DNA of 64,000 nucleotides. It comes from Ignavibacterium sp. Its GTDB lineage: Bacteria > Bacteroidota > Ignavibacteria > Ignavibacteriales > Ignavibacteriaceae. Below are positions 46,174 through 54,033 of the stretch, in pieces (the first letter of the stretch is position 1; every line of letters begins with the position of its first letter). The notes under the pieces were generated by a model, which saw only the letters and a program-made list of their open reading frames with translations, did no database searches and was not told where the DNA came from. The DNA lies in the NCBI GenBank assembly GCA_032027145.1, contig JAVSMP010000001.1, positions 2,237,116-2,301,115 on the forward strand, read 5' to 3'. Both the position numbers and the translations under genes were made by a program.

Positions 46174-46837
46174 GTTATTACAAACTGATAGGTATGGTAT
46201 AGTGCAATTTTTAAATGATTATCCTAAAATGGTTATTGTCCCTTCTAGAGAGGACGGATTAATTATTAGTGGAATGTTTTCTTTTTCTGCCAGTCAAACT
46301 GGTAGTTTAACCATTTTAGATGATTATCATCTCAAGATCATTATACCTGATTCGTTTCCCAAAACTATACCTGCTGTTTATGAATTAGATAATAAAATTC
46401 CAAGAGATGGAAAGCATCATATTAATCCTGATGATACACTTTGTTTAGGATCACCTCTAAGGTTGAAATTTATTTTATCAAAATGTAAATCGTTAATTGG
46501 CTTTGCTGAGAAAATATTAATCCCATATTTATATTCTATGTCTCACCAGCGTTTAGTAGGTGGCGACCTACCTGCTGATGAATTAGAACATGGTGAGGAA
46601 GGAATAATAAGAGATTATTATGAACTGCTTAAACTTAATTCACCCGAACAAATTAGATTGGCTTTATTACTTTTAGGAACGAGGAAACGTGTTGCAAATA
46701 AAAAATTATGTCCCTGTAATTGCGGAAAAAGATATGGAAAGTGTAAATATCGCAAGGTACTTGAGGAATACAGATTTTTAGCAAATAGAGGTTGGTTTAG
46801 AAATCACGCAAGAAATTTAGGTGGCTATAATAGATGA
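46133..46837 (+). CDS. E2-like (ubiquitin-conjugating-type) CBASS accessory protein with SEC-C-like zinc tail
   Basis: 234 residues. IIPDSFPKTIPAVYELDNKIP followed by H95-H96-I-N-P and DDTLC104LGS reproduces the order of an E2 fold (P-x-x-x-P strand turn, HPN-like element, catalytic cysteine). The C-terminal tail has C193-P-C195-N-C197-G-K-R-Y-G-K-C204, a variant of the SEC-C zinc motif. There is no E1 domain anywhere in the island, which fits type II-short CBASS, in which an E2 alone modifies the CD-NTase. The ATG at 46133 overlaps the cyclase gene by 41 bp; a GTG at 46202 is the only later option and would remove 23 residues. Confidence 0.78.
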   Translation: MKLLKSQNPGKDARLLQTDRYGIVQFLNDYPKMVIVPSREDGLIISGMFSFSASQTGSLTILDDYHLKIIIPDSFPKTIPAVYELDNKIPRDGKHHINPDDTLCLGSPLRLKFILSKCKSLIGFAEKILIPYLYSMSHQRLVGGDLPADELEHGEEGIIRDYYELLKLNSPEQIRLALLLLGTRKRVANKKLCPCNCGKRYGKCKYRKVLEEYRFLANRGWFRNHARNLGGYNR

Positions 46838-46873
46838 AAATTAATTAACTATAAAATATGAAAGGAGGCCCCT

Positions 46874-47281
46874 ATGCCTAATGGAAATGTACATAAAACC
46901 GCAGGTGCTATTTTAGGTCCACTAGCCTATTTAGCTATTCACAATAATTCGCAGCAGAAAGAAAAAGTTGATCTTGGCGAATTACTTTTATCTTCTGGAA
47001 TCGGATTGAGCACAGCACGAATACCAGACATACTTGAGCCAGCTATCCATCCAAATCATAGGACTTTCTTTCATAGCTTTGTGTTTGGAGTGATCTTATG
47101 TTTTATAATTGTTTATGCATGGAACGATTTGAAAGCAAAGAGATGTGAAAGAAAGGTAATGGGTATTCAAAATTGGAGTAGATATGAATTTTTAGATATT
47201 ATCATAATGATTGGTGTTGGTTCCATTCTATTACACTTAATTATGGATGGATATACACCTAGAGGGATACCAATTATTTAA
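46874..47281 (+). CDS. small membrane protein, DUF457/YdjM-like (membrane-bound metal-dependent hydrolase family)
   Basis: 135 residues, strong AAAGGAGG before the ATG. MPNGNVHKTAGAILGP, then ARIPDILEPAIHPNHRTFFHSF contains the D...E...H...HR..fHS pattern of the YdjM-like family, with membrane helices at about 74-90 and 111-128. Biochemical activity of this family is not established. It lies 36 bp after the E2-like gene on the same strand and may be a further component of the CBASS operon or a passenger. Confidence 0.72.
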   Translation: MPNGNVHKTAGAILGPLAYLAIHNNSQQKEKVDLGELLLSSGIGLSTARIPDILEPAIHPNHRTFFHSFVFGVILCFIIVYAWNDLKAKRCERKVMGIQNWSRYEFLDIIIMIGVGSILLHLIMDGYTPRGIPII

Positions 47282-47304
47282 TAAAAAATTGAAAGGTTAA
47301 AAAA

Positions 47305-47685
47305 ATGGCTAAAAGAAAAAATCAAAGTGACCATGATGATATGGTTAAAACAACAGTTAATTATATCGTTAGCAATCTATATACTGATGAAAAAGCTGAT
47401 ATAGATGATTATGAAACACCGACAAAAATTATTTGGAGTAAAACTAATGATGGTCATGTTCCTGACGTTACAGCAAAATATAAAGATGTTGAACATATTT
47501 GGGAGATTGAAACAGAGGATTCCATCTCACTTGATCATACAAAAAGTCAATGGCAATTATTCTCGACATTTGCGACACAACATTATGCAATATTTCATAT
47601 AGTTGTTCCCGAAGGTTTTTCTTAAGAAGCTGAGAAACAAGCTAACGAGTGGGGTATTAAAGCTGAATTTCACGAAGTTAAATAG
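47305..47685 (+). pseudogene. small PD-(D/E)xK-like protein interrupted by one in-frame TAA
   Basis: The first 106 codons (ATG 47305, GAAAGG upstream) end at TAA 47623-47625; the same frame continues without further interruption for 19 codons (EAEKQANEWGIKAEFHEVK) to a TAG at 47683-47685. The continuation is plausible protein, so one ancestral gene of about 126 residues was broken by a single change, for example from CAA or AAA. GHVPDVTAKYKDVEHIWEIETED gives a D...E-x-E arrangement like restriction-endonuclease-fold proteins. Function unknown. Truncation of 20 residues might be tolerated. Confidence 0.65.
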
Positions 47686-47716
47686 CAAAAAAACTAAAAC
47701 TTTAAGGAGAAACATT

Positions 47717-47965
47717 ATGAGTAAGAAAAAAGATAGAATTGTTTAAAGAAATCAAGATGGTGATTGGGTAAATAAAAAAAACATCGCTGATAAAGCATCA
47801 TCTATACATAAAACACAGAAGAAAGCAGAAGATGCAGCTAGCCAAATACTTAAACATCAGGGTGGTGGTGAATTAACTACCAAAGGGCTTGATGGTAAAA
47901 TTCGTAGCAAAGATACAATTGCACCCGGCAATGACCCGAATCTGCCAAAGGATAAAGATCATTAA
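47717..47965 (+). pseudogene. DUF2188-type small protein interrupted by one in-frame TAA
   Basis: 82 codons from ATG 47717 (AAGGAG upstream) to TAA 47963-47965, with an internal TAA at 47744-47746 as codon 10. The frame otherwise matches DUF2188: NQDGDWVNKKN, ADKASSIHKTQKKAEDAA, GGGELTTKGLDGKIRSKDTI and GNDPNLPKDKDH. In relatives the interrupted position usually has a residue whose codon is one step from TAA (Gln or Tyr). No ATG, GTG or TTG restart exists in frame after the stop, so the gene is dead unless the stop is read through. Confidence 0.75.
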
Positions 47966-48129
47966 ATAATATTTTGAAAAACACTTCAACCTGTAGAATT
48001 TTTTTTTACTCTAAGTGGATTCTAATTTAAGCATTATTTCAAAGTTGAGTTAGTCAATGCAAATAACTAAATTTATGTGCTATTAAGATAAGAAACGAAC
48101 AATAGTATAAGTTAGAAATTTTAAATTAA

Positions 48130-48653
48130 ATGCAAAAACCGGAAGTTATTCAGCTACTAAAAAAAATTCTTAATAATCCATTAGCAGAGTTCAGATTTGG
48201 TCAGTGGGAAGCAATAGACGCGGTTGCTAATCACAATAAAATACTGCTTTTAGTTCAGCGGACTGGCTGGGGAAAAAGTATTGTATATTTATTTTCAACA
48301 AAAATTTTGAGGGATAGTGGAAGAGATATAACGCTTATTATTTCACCACTGCTGGCTTTGATGCGTAATCAACTTGATGCAGCGAAGCTTATCGGAATAA
48401 CTGCAGAAACAATCAATTCAGCAAACACAAGAGAATGGCAGCAGGTAATAAACATAATCAAATCTGATAAAGTTGATGCACTATTAATCTCACCGGAAAG
48501 ACTTGCAAATGAAAATTTTATTGAAGAAGTGATAATTACGCTTTCAGATAAAATTGGTTTGTTTGTTGTAGATGAAACCCATTGTATATCCGATGGGGTC
48601 ACGATTTTAGACCTGATTACAGAATAATAAAAAAATTATGGCGAAGTTCTTAA
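48130..48653 (+). pseudogene. RecQ-like helicase, N-terminal remnant with frameshift
   Basis: An intact frame covers 165 codons with FRFGQWEAIDAVANHNKILL, Walker A-type GWGKS, SPLLALMRNQ and VVDETHCISD (DExH box), the first helicase domain of RecQ-like enzymes. After CISD (48592-48594) one T is missing: adding it back restores WGHDFRPDYRIIKKLW, the conserved RecQ continuation, in the next frame. That frame then stops at 48651-48653, and the rest of the helicase is absent; the right direct repeat begins 46 bp later. So the gene was both frameshifted and cut off at the island edge. Confidence 0.85.
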
Positions 48654-48717
48654 AGAAGAAAAATGAATAATTCCATTTTAGTTACTAAAAGAGTAAAGTC
48701 ATCTCACTGACATCTGC

Positions 48718-48748
48718 TTGATTTAAAAAATATTATACACTATTTTTG
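48718..48748 (+). promoter_or_regulatory. TAnnTTTG-type promoter of the right tRNA(CAU)
   Basis: Same TTG-N20-TATTTTTG arrangement as in the left repeat; TTG at 48718-48720, TATTTTTG at 48741-48748. Confidence 0.65.
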
Positions 48749-48763
48749 TGCGCTTAAAAATTT

Positions 48764-48837
48764 GGGCCCATAGCTCAGTTGGTTAGAGCATCTGACTCAT
48801 AATCAGAGGGTCGGTGGTTCAAGTCCATCTGGGCCCA
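48764..48837 (+). tRNA. tRNA with anticodon CAU (Met or Ile2), right copy
   Basis: Identical in sequence to the left copy at 37419-37492, with its own promoter and terminator; it appears fully functional. Confidence 0.93.
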
Positions 48838-48841
48838 CTTA

Positions 48842-48882
48842 AAAAGGCTGAAAGTCTGACGATTTCAGCCTTTTGTTTTTAT
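48842..48882 (+). terminator. terminator of the right tRNA(CAU)
   Basis: Same 12-bp stem and T run as after the left copy. Confidence 0.88.
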
Positions 48883-49047
48883 TAAAAAGAAATTTCTGAA
48901 AAATTGTGTTATGGTAATTCCGAAATAGCTTCGGATGATAAGTTGAAGAATCTGAAAAGAATCAAACCTTGACAGATGGGATAATATTCTAATCTATTTG
49001 TTTTTAGGAATAGTTTTTTAGGAACTCTGCAAAAAATTAATTCTGTA

Positions 49048-49716
49048 ATGAAATATTCTACACTCATATCTAAAAAAATATCTAAAGAACCAGAAATTAT
49101 TGGAAGAGATAGATATTTGAATTCAGCAGTACTAATACCAATTGTTGAATTGAATGGTGTTGAAAATTTACTTTTTCAAAAACGTTCTTTAAAAGTAAGA
49201 CAACCTGGTGAAGTTAGTTTTCCGGGTGGTCATTATGAAAGTCAAAAAGATAATGGTTTTCTTTCAACAGCTCTGAGAGAAACTTGTGAAGAACTCGGAA
49301 TTGAAAAAAAGAAAATCCGGATTCTTGGTAAACTTGGTACTTTTATTGGTCCTATGGGAGTTATTGTTGAAGCATTCATAGGTAAACTTAAAATTAGCTC
49401 ACCTGAACAATTAAATATTGATACAAATGAGGTGGAAAGAATATTTGTTTTACCAATAGATTTTTTTTTGCGTATAAATCCACTTGAATTTTTCACTCGT
49501 GTTGAACTGCATCCAAGTATGATGAATGAAAATGGAGATAAGTTGGAACTTCTTCCGGTTAAAGATCTTGGTTTACCTGAGCGTTATGCTTTACCCTGGA
49601 CAAACGGTAAACATCGTGTACTTGTTTATAAAAACAGCGAAGAGACTATCTGGGGTATTACCGCTGAATTAGTATTTGAATTGATAAATAGAATAAAGTC
49701 TTGTATTAATGAATAA
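49048..49716 (+). CDS. Nudix hydrolase, probable CoA pyrophosphatase
   Basis: 222 residues. VSFPGGHYESQKDNGFLSTALRETCEELGI contains the Nudix box (R77-E78, E81-E82) preceded by the LLFQKRSLKVRQPGEVSFPGG segment that marks the CoA pyrophosphatase (NudL/PCD1) subgroup, which cleaves CoA to 4'-phosphopantetheine and 3',5'-ADP. The C-terminal part (LPWTNGKHRVLVYKNSEETIWGITAEL) also fits that subgroup. First intact gene after the island; overlaps the HAD gene by 8 bp. Confidence 0.87.
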   Translation: MKYSTLISKKISKEPEIIGRDRYLNSAVLIPIVELNGVENLLFQKRSLKVRQPGEVSFPGGHYESQKDNGFLSTALRETCEELGIEKKKIRILGKLGTFIGPMGVIVEAFIGKLKISSPEQLNIDTNEVERIFVLPIDFFLRINPLEFFTRVELHPSMMNENGDKLELLPVKDLGLPERYALPWTNGKHRVLVYKNSEETIWGITAELVFELINRIKSCINE

Positions 49717-50362
49717 TTATAAACATATAATCTGGGATTGGAACGGAACTTTGTTGAATGATGTTGATTATAGTAAAAATATTATCAACAAAATTCTCTC
49801 AGATAATGATTTGCCAAAATTATCTTTACAAAAATACCGTGAGATTTTTACTTTTCCGGTTCAGGATTATTATATAGCTGCAGGATTAGATTTTTCAAAA
49901 ACATCTTTTGAAATTCTTGGTAAAAACTTTATTGATGAATATGAATCAAAAAAACTCACTTGCAATTTATATGATAATGCTGTTGAAATTCTTAGTTTAA
50001 TTCATCAGAAAGGTGTTACCCAGTCAGTTCTTTCAGCATATCTGCACGAAAATCTTGTAAAGATTTTAGAACATTATAGTTTAACGAAGTATTTTGACTA
50101 CGTAAATGGTTTAGATAATATTTATGCCGGCAGTAAGGTAAATATTGGATTAAAGCTGATTGAAAAGATTGATCTGCCTGGTAATGAAATCTTATTTGTT
50201 GGTGATACTTTGCATGATGCAGAAGTTGCAAATGCTATGGGTGTTGATTGTGTTCTGATTGCGAATGGTCATCAAATAAAAGAGAAATTGGCATTAAAGC
50301 ACGATAAGGTATTTGAAGATCTAAATGATTTGAAAAATTATTTATCACTGGATAAAATGTAA
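49709..50362 (+). CDS. HAD-superfamily hydrolase, phosphoglycolate phosphatase-like
   Basis: 217 residues. Motif I is D10-W-N-G-T, with Asn in place of the second Asp, a version seen in many HADs of this group; motif II serine is in SVLSAYLHENL, and motif IV is FVGDTLHDAEVANAMG. A helical cap lies between. Removes phosphate from a small metabolite such as 2-phosphoglycolate or a nucleotide; the substrate is uncertain. Starts within the Nudix gene, so both are co-translated. Confidence 0.85.
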   Translation: MNNYKHIIWDWNGTLLNDVDYSKNIINKILSDNDLPKLSLQKYREIFTFPVQDYYIAAGLDFSKTSFEILGKNFIDEYESKKLTCNLYDNAVEILSLIHQKGVTQSVLSAYLHENLVKILEHYSLTKYFDYVNGLDNIYAGSKVNIGLKLIEKIDLPGNEILFVGDTLHDAEVANAMGVDCVLIANGHQIKEKLALKHDKVFEDLNDLKNYLSLDKM

Positions 50363-50453
50363 GTGTTAATTTATAATGACAAAACAACGAAAAATATTGG
50401 CAGTTAATTTAAATTAGTTTACAAGCTTATATCTACCTGCATCTTAAAAAAAA

Positions 50454-52169
50454 TTAATTTTTAATCAACAAACTGCGATTCTTCAAAGCTTCTTCAAGAG
50501 TATTAAAATATCCGACTCTTACCCTGTACCATGTTCCATCAAGATCAGGTGAATTTGCAATAACTACAAAAGAATTGAAGCCTTTATTCTTTAGTTCAAA
50601 AGATTCGTTTTCGGCTTTACCTTTGTTTCTAAATGAAGAAACCTGATAACAATATAGATATCCATCTGTAAAAACCATTTTGCCAACATTTCGTTCAACA
50701 GATGGATTATAAACTCTTGATGAAGAAAGGTCAACTTGTTTTTGCTTCTCTGTTGGTTTGATCTCTGTATTAACAGTACTCTCATCATTATTATCTATGA
50801 GTACGATTGCAACTCTTCTGTTAAGTGTTCTGCCTGTTTCTGTGCTGTTATCTGCAATCGGATAATCTGATGAGTAGCCAGCAGTAAATAATCTTGATTT
50901 ATCAATTCCGTTAGTAATAAAATAATTGTAAACAGATTCAGCCCTCTGTTTTGACAGCTCCAAATTTTTGTCATATCTGCCGGTATTATCGGTATGTCCT
51001 TCAATCTTCCATTTAGTATCCGGATAATCATTCATAACTTGCAGAACTTTTTGCAGCTCAGAATAAGCAGAGTTAAGAAGATTTGCTTTACCAGTTTCAA
51101 AATTTACTGCACCGCTTAAAATAAATTCAGTTTTTTTTATTGGCTCATAAACTTTTTCATCTATTGGGCATCCCCATTTATTGACTTCGGTACCAATCGG
51201 AGTATTTGGGCAAAGGTCTTTGTAATCTGGAACTCCATCACCATCAGAATCTTCCGGGCAGCCTCTTTCATCTACTTTTACTCCTTTGGGAGTATCCGGA
51301 CATAGGTCTTTATAATCTGGTACACCATCCTGATCTGAATCAACAGGACAGCCTTTTTCATTGACCGGAATGTTTACAGGAGTATTGGGACATTCATCTA
51401 AATAGTCCGGTACACCATCTTTATCTGTATCAACAGGACAACCAAAATCATCAACAATTACAAACGGAGGAGTATCCGGGCATAAATCATATTCATCTCG
51501 TACTCCATCTCCATCTGTATCTTTTACTCCGCCAAAATAAAATGTCAATCCGGCAAGAGCATGAAAATAAATATCCTTATCTGTGCCTAATTGAAAGCCA
51601 TCAAGTAAATCAGAGTTTACATAATTAATTCCTGCAGCCAGTTTCATCCCAAAATAATCACTAAAAAGTATCTTCGTTCCAAACTCGCCGGTTAATATCA
51701 TTTTATGCGGACTGAAAGCTGTAACTGATGGAATCAATGCATTACCATTTTTATCTCCTGGTTCAAAATATAAATACGATATACTGCCGAAAAGATATGG
51801 TATAAATGATTTACCGATAGCATAATTAAAAGATGATCCAGCACCAAATGAATAGATAAGAGTTCTGTAATCAGCAGTTTGAAAACTCGAACTTGCTCCC
51901 CCTTCTCCGGTTATATAACCTGCAGTTCCGATTATTTCAAACCCAAATGTTGCCGGAGAGAGAGTAGGGAAATAATATTCAAGCGATGCTCTTGTAAGAA
52001 AATCTATTCCATTCTTCTTAAAGTCAGTTCTGCTGTAGGTAATTCCGCCATCAACTGAGAGACCAAATTTGTTTGAGAGTGGATGAAAGATTTTAGGTTC
52101 ATAATGTCTTTGAGGTGTAACTTCAAATGTTAAAAACACAACGAATATAATCAGAAAGAAAATTCTCAT
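50454..52169 (-). CDS. OmpA-family outer-membrane protein with TSP3 repeats and SPOR-like domain
   Basis: 571 residues. Signal peptide about 1-19; N-terminal eight-strand-type barrel (about 30-215); then four calcium-binding thrombospondin type 3 repeats of the form D-x-D-x-D-G-V-x-D-x-x-D-x-C-P (about 218-340); then the OmpA peptidoglycan-binding domain with IEGHTDNTGRYDKNLELSKQRA and NRRVAIVL (about 350-460); and a C-terminal SPOR-like module (YCYQVSSFRNKGKAE ... YRVRVGYFNTLEEALKN). It links outer membrane and cell wall and may recognise denuded glycan through SPOR. GAGGGA precedes the ATG. Confidence 0.92.
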   Translation of the reverse strand: MRIFFLIIFVVFLTFEVTPQRHYEPKIFHPLSNKFGLSVDGGITYSRTDFKKNGIDFLTRASLEYYFPTLSPATFGFEIIGTAGYITGEGGASSSFQTADYRTLIYSFGAGSSFNYAIGKSFIPYLFGSISYLYFEPGDKNGNALIPSVTAFSPHKMILTGEFGTKILFSDYFGMKLAAGINYVNSDLLDGFQLGTDKDIYFHALAGLTFYFGGVKDTDGDGVRDEYDLCPDTPPFVIVDDFGCPVDTDKDGVPDYLDECPNTPVNIPVNEKGCPVDSDQDGVPDYKDLCPDTPKGVKVDERGCPEDSDGDGVPDYKDLCPNTPIGTEVNKWGCPIDEKVYEPIKKTEFILSGAVNFETGKANLLNSAYSELQKVLQVMNDYPDTKWKIEGHTDNTGRYDKNLELSKQRAESVYNYFITNGIDKSRLFTAGYSSDYPIADNSTETGRTLNRRVAIVLIDNNDESTVNTEIKPTEKQKQVDLSSSRVYNPSVERNVGKMVFTDGYLYCYQVSSFRNKGKAENESFELKNKGFNSFVVIANSPDLDGTWYRVRVGYFNTLEEALKNRSLLIKN

Positions 52170-52204
52170 TTTATTTCCCTCTATAATTATGGCAATAAAG
52201 AAAA

Positions 52205-53929
52205 TTATAGTCCGTAAAATAATGTAAATGAAATTGAATTATTAGACCCAATCATAAAAACAGGTTCTCGAGTTGCTGCCTGATCATTTATATCTGAATA
52301 AATATAGGATCCTTTTAATATAAGATCGTGTAAATATTCGTATGTAAATTCAAAGCCTAATCTGTTTTCTGTTCTTAATGGCGGATAGAGGAATGGTAGT
52401 TCAATTTCTTTCATTCCCGCGTAAGCATAGTATATTTCTTCCAATCCACCTTTTCTAATATACTCATTATAAAGTTTAAATTTCAATCCGCGCAATAATT
52501 GGAAATCTAATTGAATCCGGAATTGATCAGCGTTTTGACCTAACCAATGACCAAGCGAATATTTTAAATGCTTATAATTTGTTACTTCATTCTTATGCTC
52601 ATATACCCATGGATTTAATCGGGTATATTCTATTGATAAATCAAGATTATCGAATACCAGATCAACAGTTTTTCCGCCAAGAGTAAATCCAATCCATGTA
52701 TTTCGAAAATCATTATCAAGTATGTTTCTTATTTCAGTTACATCAACCAATAAAGTAGAATACCATTTGAAGTTAACTGGATATTTTACTGCGATGTCAA
52801 AATACATTACTCCATTTGCATCATTAACATCACCTCTTCCGGAGTTGTGATCAAGAAACTTGAAGAACATAAATGGTAAAAAGAATTCAGGTCTTAATCC
52901 ACCTCCATAAACAACAGAATTTCCGGCAGATACATCAAGCCATTGAAATGGAGTTAATGTTACAATGTTTGCAGCAATGTATTTAGGAATATAACTTTTA
53001 ATAAGTGTTTGGCTTATTGAACCAGGATAAGAATTGTAGAAATAAGCTGAATCATAAACCTGAGAACTCAGCCAGCCATGTATATACGAAAATCTTAACC
53101 ATTCAACTGGTTTCAATTGTAATTGAATATACGGGTATGAAGGTGATTTGTCGGATAATATTAATTGTCCGAATTTTCCATGTCCCCATTGCAAATAATC
53201 TTTAATCAATGAAACGCTGCCCCATCTCCAATTAAAATTTATACTGCCTTTGGCATCAGAATACTCTATACCATTTGGTGCATTTTTCGTCCAGGCACCG
53301 CGCAGTGGAGAGAAGTATTTATTTTTATCAACGTTATCGCCAAACTCACCTTTATCACGAAGATCAAAACTAAATCCGAACCAATCAGCATAGCTTCCAT
53401 AAGTAGAAATTCCAATAGAACGTGAATGACCTGATAATTTATTTGTGGTGGATATTCCGTAAGAAGCAATGGGAGAAAATTTAATATTAAAAAGCGAATC
53501 ACTATAACTAAATAAATACCATCTTTCATTTAAGTCAGAAAAGAAATTCATTACAACACTGTTCTGTTTAGATAAAGACGAGCTTAATAAAAAATCAATT
53601 TCATATTTGTATTCCTGACAATAAAATTTTAAGACTTCAAGCTCCAGATTATTTAGGGCGGACTCTTTTTCTGAAAACAAATTAACCACTTCAACAATTT
53701 TACCGGCTATATAATTTCTGGAAAATGGTTTTACTTCGTCATCAAGTTTGATAATACCTTTTAAATTTAATTTTTCAAGAAAATCATATATCCCATTTTC
53801 TACAGGTACATTAACAACCTGAGAATAAATATTAGAAGAGTTTTGAAAAACAGAAACTGAAAAAGACAGAAGTCCGGTTAAGAGCAGAAGATATCGAGAG
53901 AAATTTTTCTGAGAATACAATGATTTCAC
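52205..53929 (-). CDS. Wzi-like capsule-assembly outer-membrane protein
   Basis: 574 residues, GTG start, signal peptide about 1-36. An N-terminal helical part (VENGIYDFLEKLNLKG) precedes a barrel. The block YSDAKGSINFNWRWGSVSLIKD-YLQWGHGKFGQLILSDKSPSYPYIQLQ matches the Wzi capsule-assembly family, in which the protein organises capsular polysaccharide on the outer membrane. The neighbouring gene, 104 bp upstream on the same strand, encodes a sugar transferase for polysaccharide synthesis, which agrees with this role. Other Wzi-fold barrels are possible. Confidence 0.75.
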   Translation of the reverse strand: MKSLYSQKNFSRYLLLLTGLLSFSVSVFQNSSNIYSQVVNVPVENGIYDFLEKLNLKGIIKLDDEVKPFSRNYIAGKIVEVVNLFSEKESALNNLELEVLKFYCQEYKYEIDFLLSSSLSKQNSVVMNFFSDLNERWYLFSYSDSLFNIKFSPIASYGISTTNKLSGHSRSIGISTYGSYADWFGFSFDLRDKGEFGDNVDKNKYFSPLRGAWTKNAPNGIEYSDAKGSINFNWRWGSVSLIKDYLQWGHGKFGQLILSDKSPSYPYIQLQLKPVEWLRFSYIHGWLSSQVYDSAYFYNSYPGSISQTLIKSYIPKYIAANIVTLTPFQWLDVSAGNSVVYGGGLRPEFFLPFMFFKFLDHNSGRGDVNDANGVMYFDIAVKYPVNFKWYSTLLVDVTEIRNILDNDFRNTWIGFTLGGKTVDLVFDNLDLSIEYTRLNPWVYEHKNEVTNYKHLKYSLGHWLGQNADQFRIQLDFQLLRGLKFKLYNEYIRKGGLEEIYYAYAGMKEIELPFLYPPLRTENRLGFEFTYEYLHDLILKGSYIYSDINDQAATREPVFMIGSNNSISFTLFYGL

Positions 53930-54033
53930 TTAATAATAATATTGTGGATTAAAAATACTAATTCTAAATCGATATAGTTACCGTATTTGAATAAAATTGC
54001 GTATTAACCAAAATGTATGATGATTAGTAATTC

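Larger units (their letters stand above)
37545..48698. mobile_element. defence island between duplicated tRNA segments
   Basis: 11,154 bp bracketed by the 191-bp direct repeat. All intact genes read rightward and are defence-type: methyltransferase/nuclease, DUF2779 nuclease, WYL regulator, patatin, CD-NTase, E2-like protein and a small membrane protein; three broken genes lie at the right end. Ribosome sites such as AAAGGAGG are noticeably stronger than in neighbouring core genes. I see no integrase, recombinase or transposase. Homologous recombination between the repeats would remove the whole block and leave one intact tRNA gene. Confidence 0.8.
48699..48889 (+). repeat. right copy of the 191-bp perfect direct repeat
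   Basis: Identical to 37354-37544 and offset by 11,345 bp; marks the right end of the island. The 158 bp that follow, up to the Nudix gene, are non-coding; a TTGACA at 48969-48974 might be a -35 box but no good partner is seen. Confidence 0.97.

Noticed and set aside
47305-47965. Alternative genetic code with TAA as sense
   Set aside because: TAA ends most genes in the window, including essential ones, so the two in-frame TAAs are local events.
37545-48698. Integrative prophage or ICE
   Set aside because: No integrase, phage structural, conjugation or replication genes are seen between the repeats.
51170-51520. DNA-level tandem repeat
   Set aside because: The repetition is the coding sequence of four TSP3 calcium-binding modules in the OmpA-family gene.
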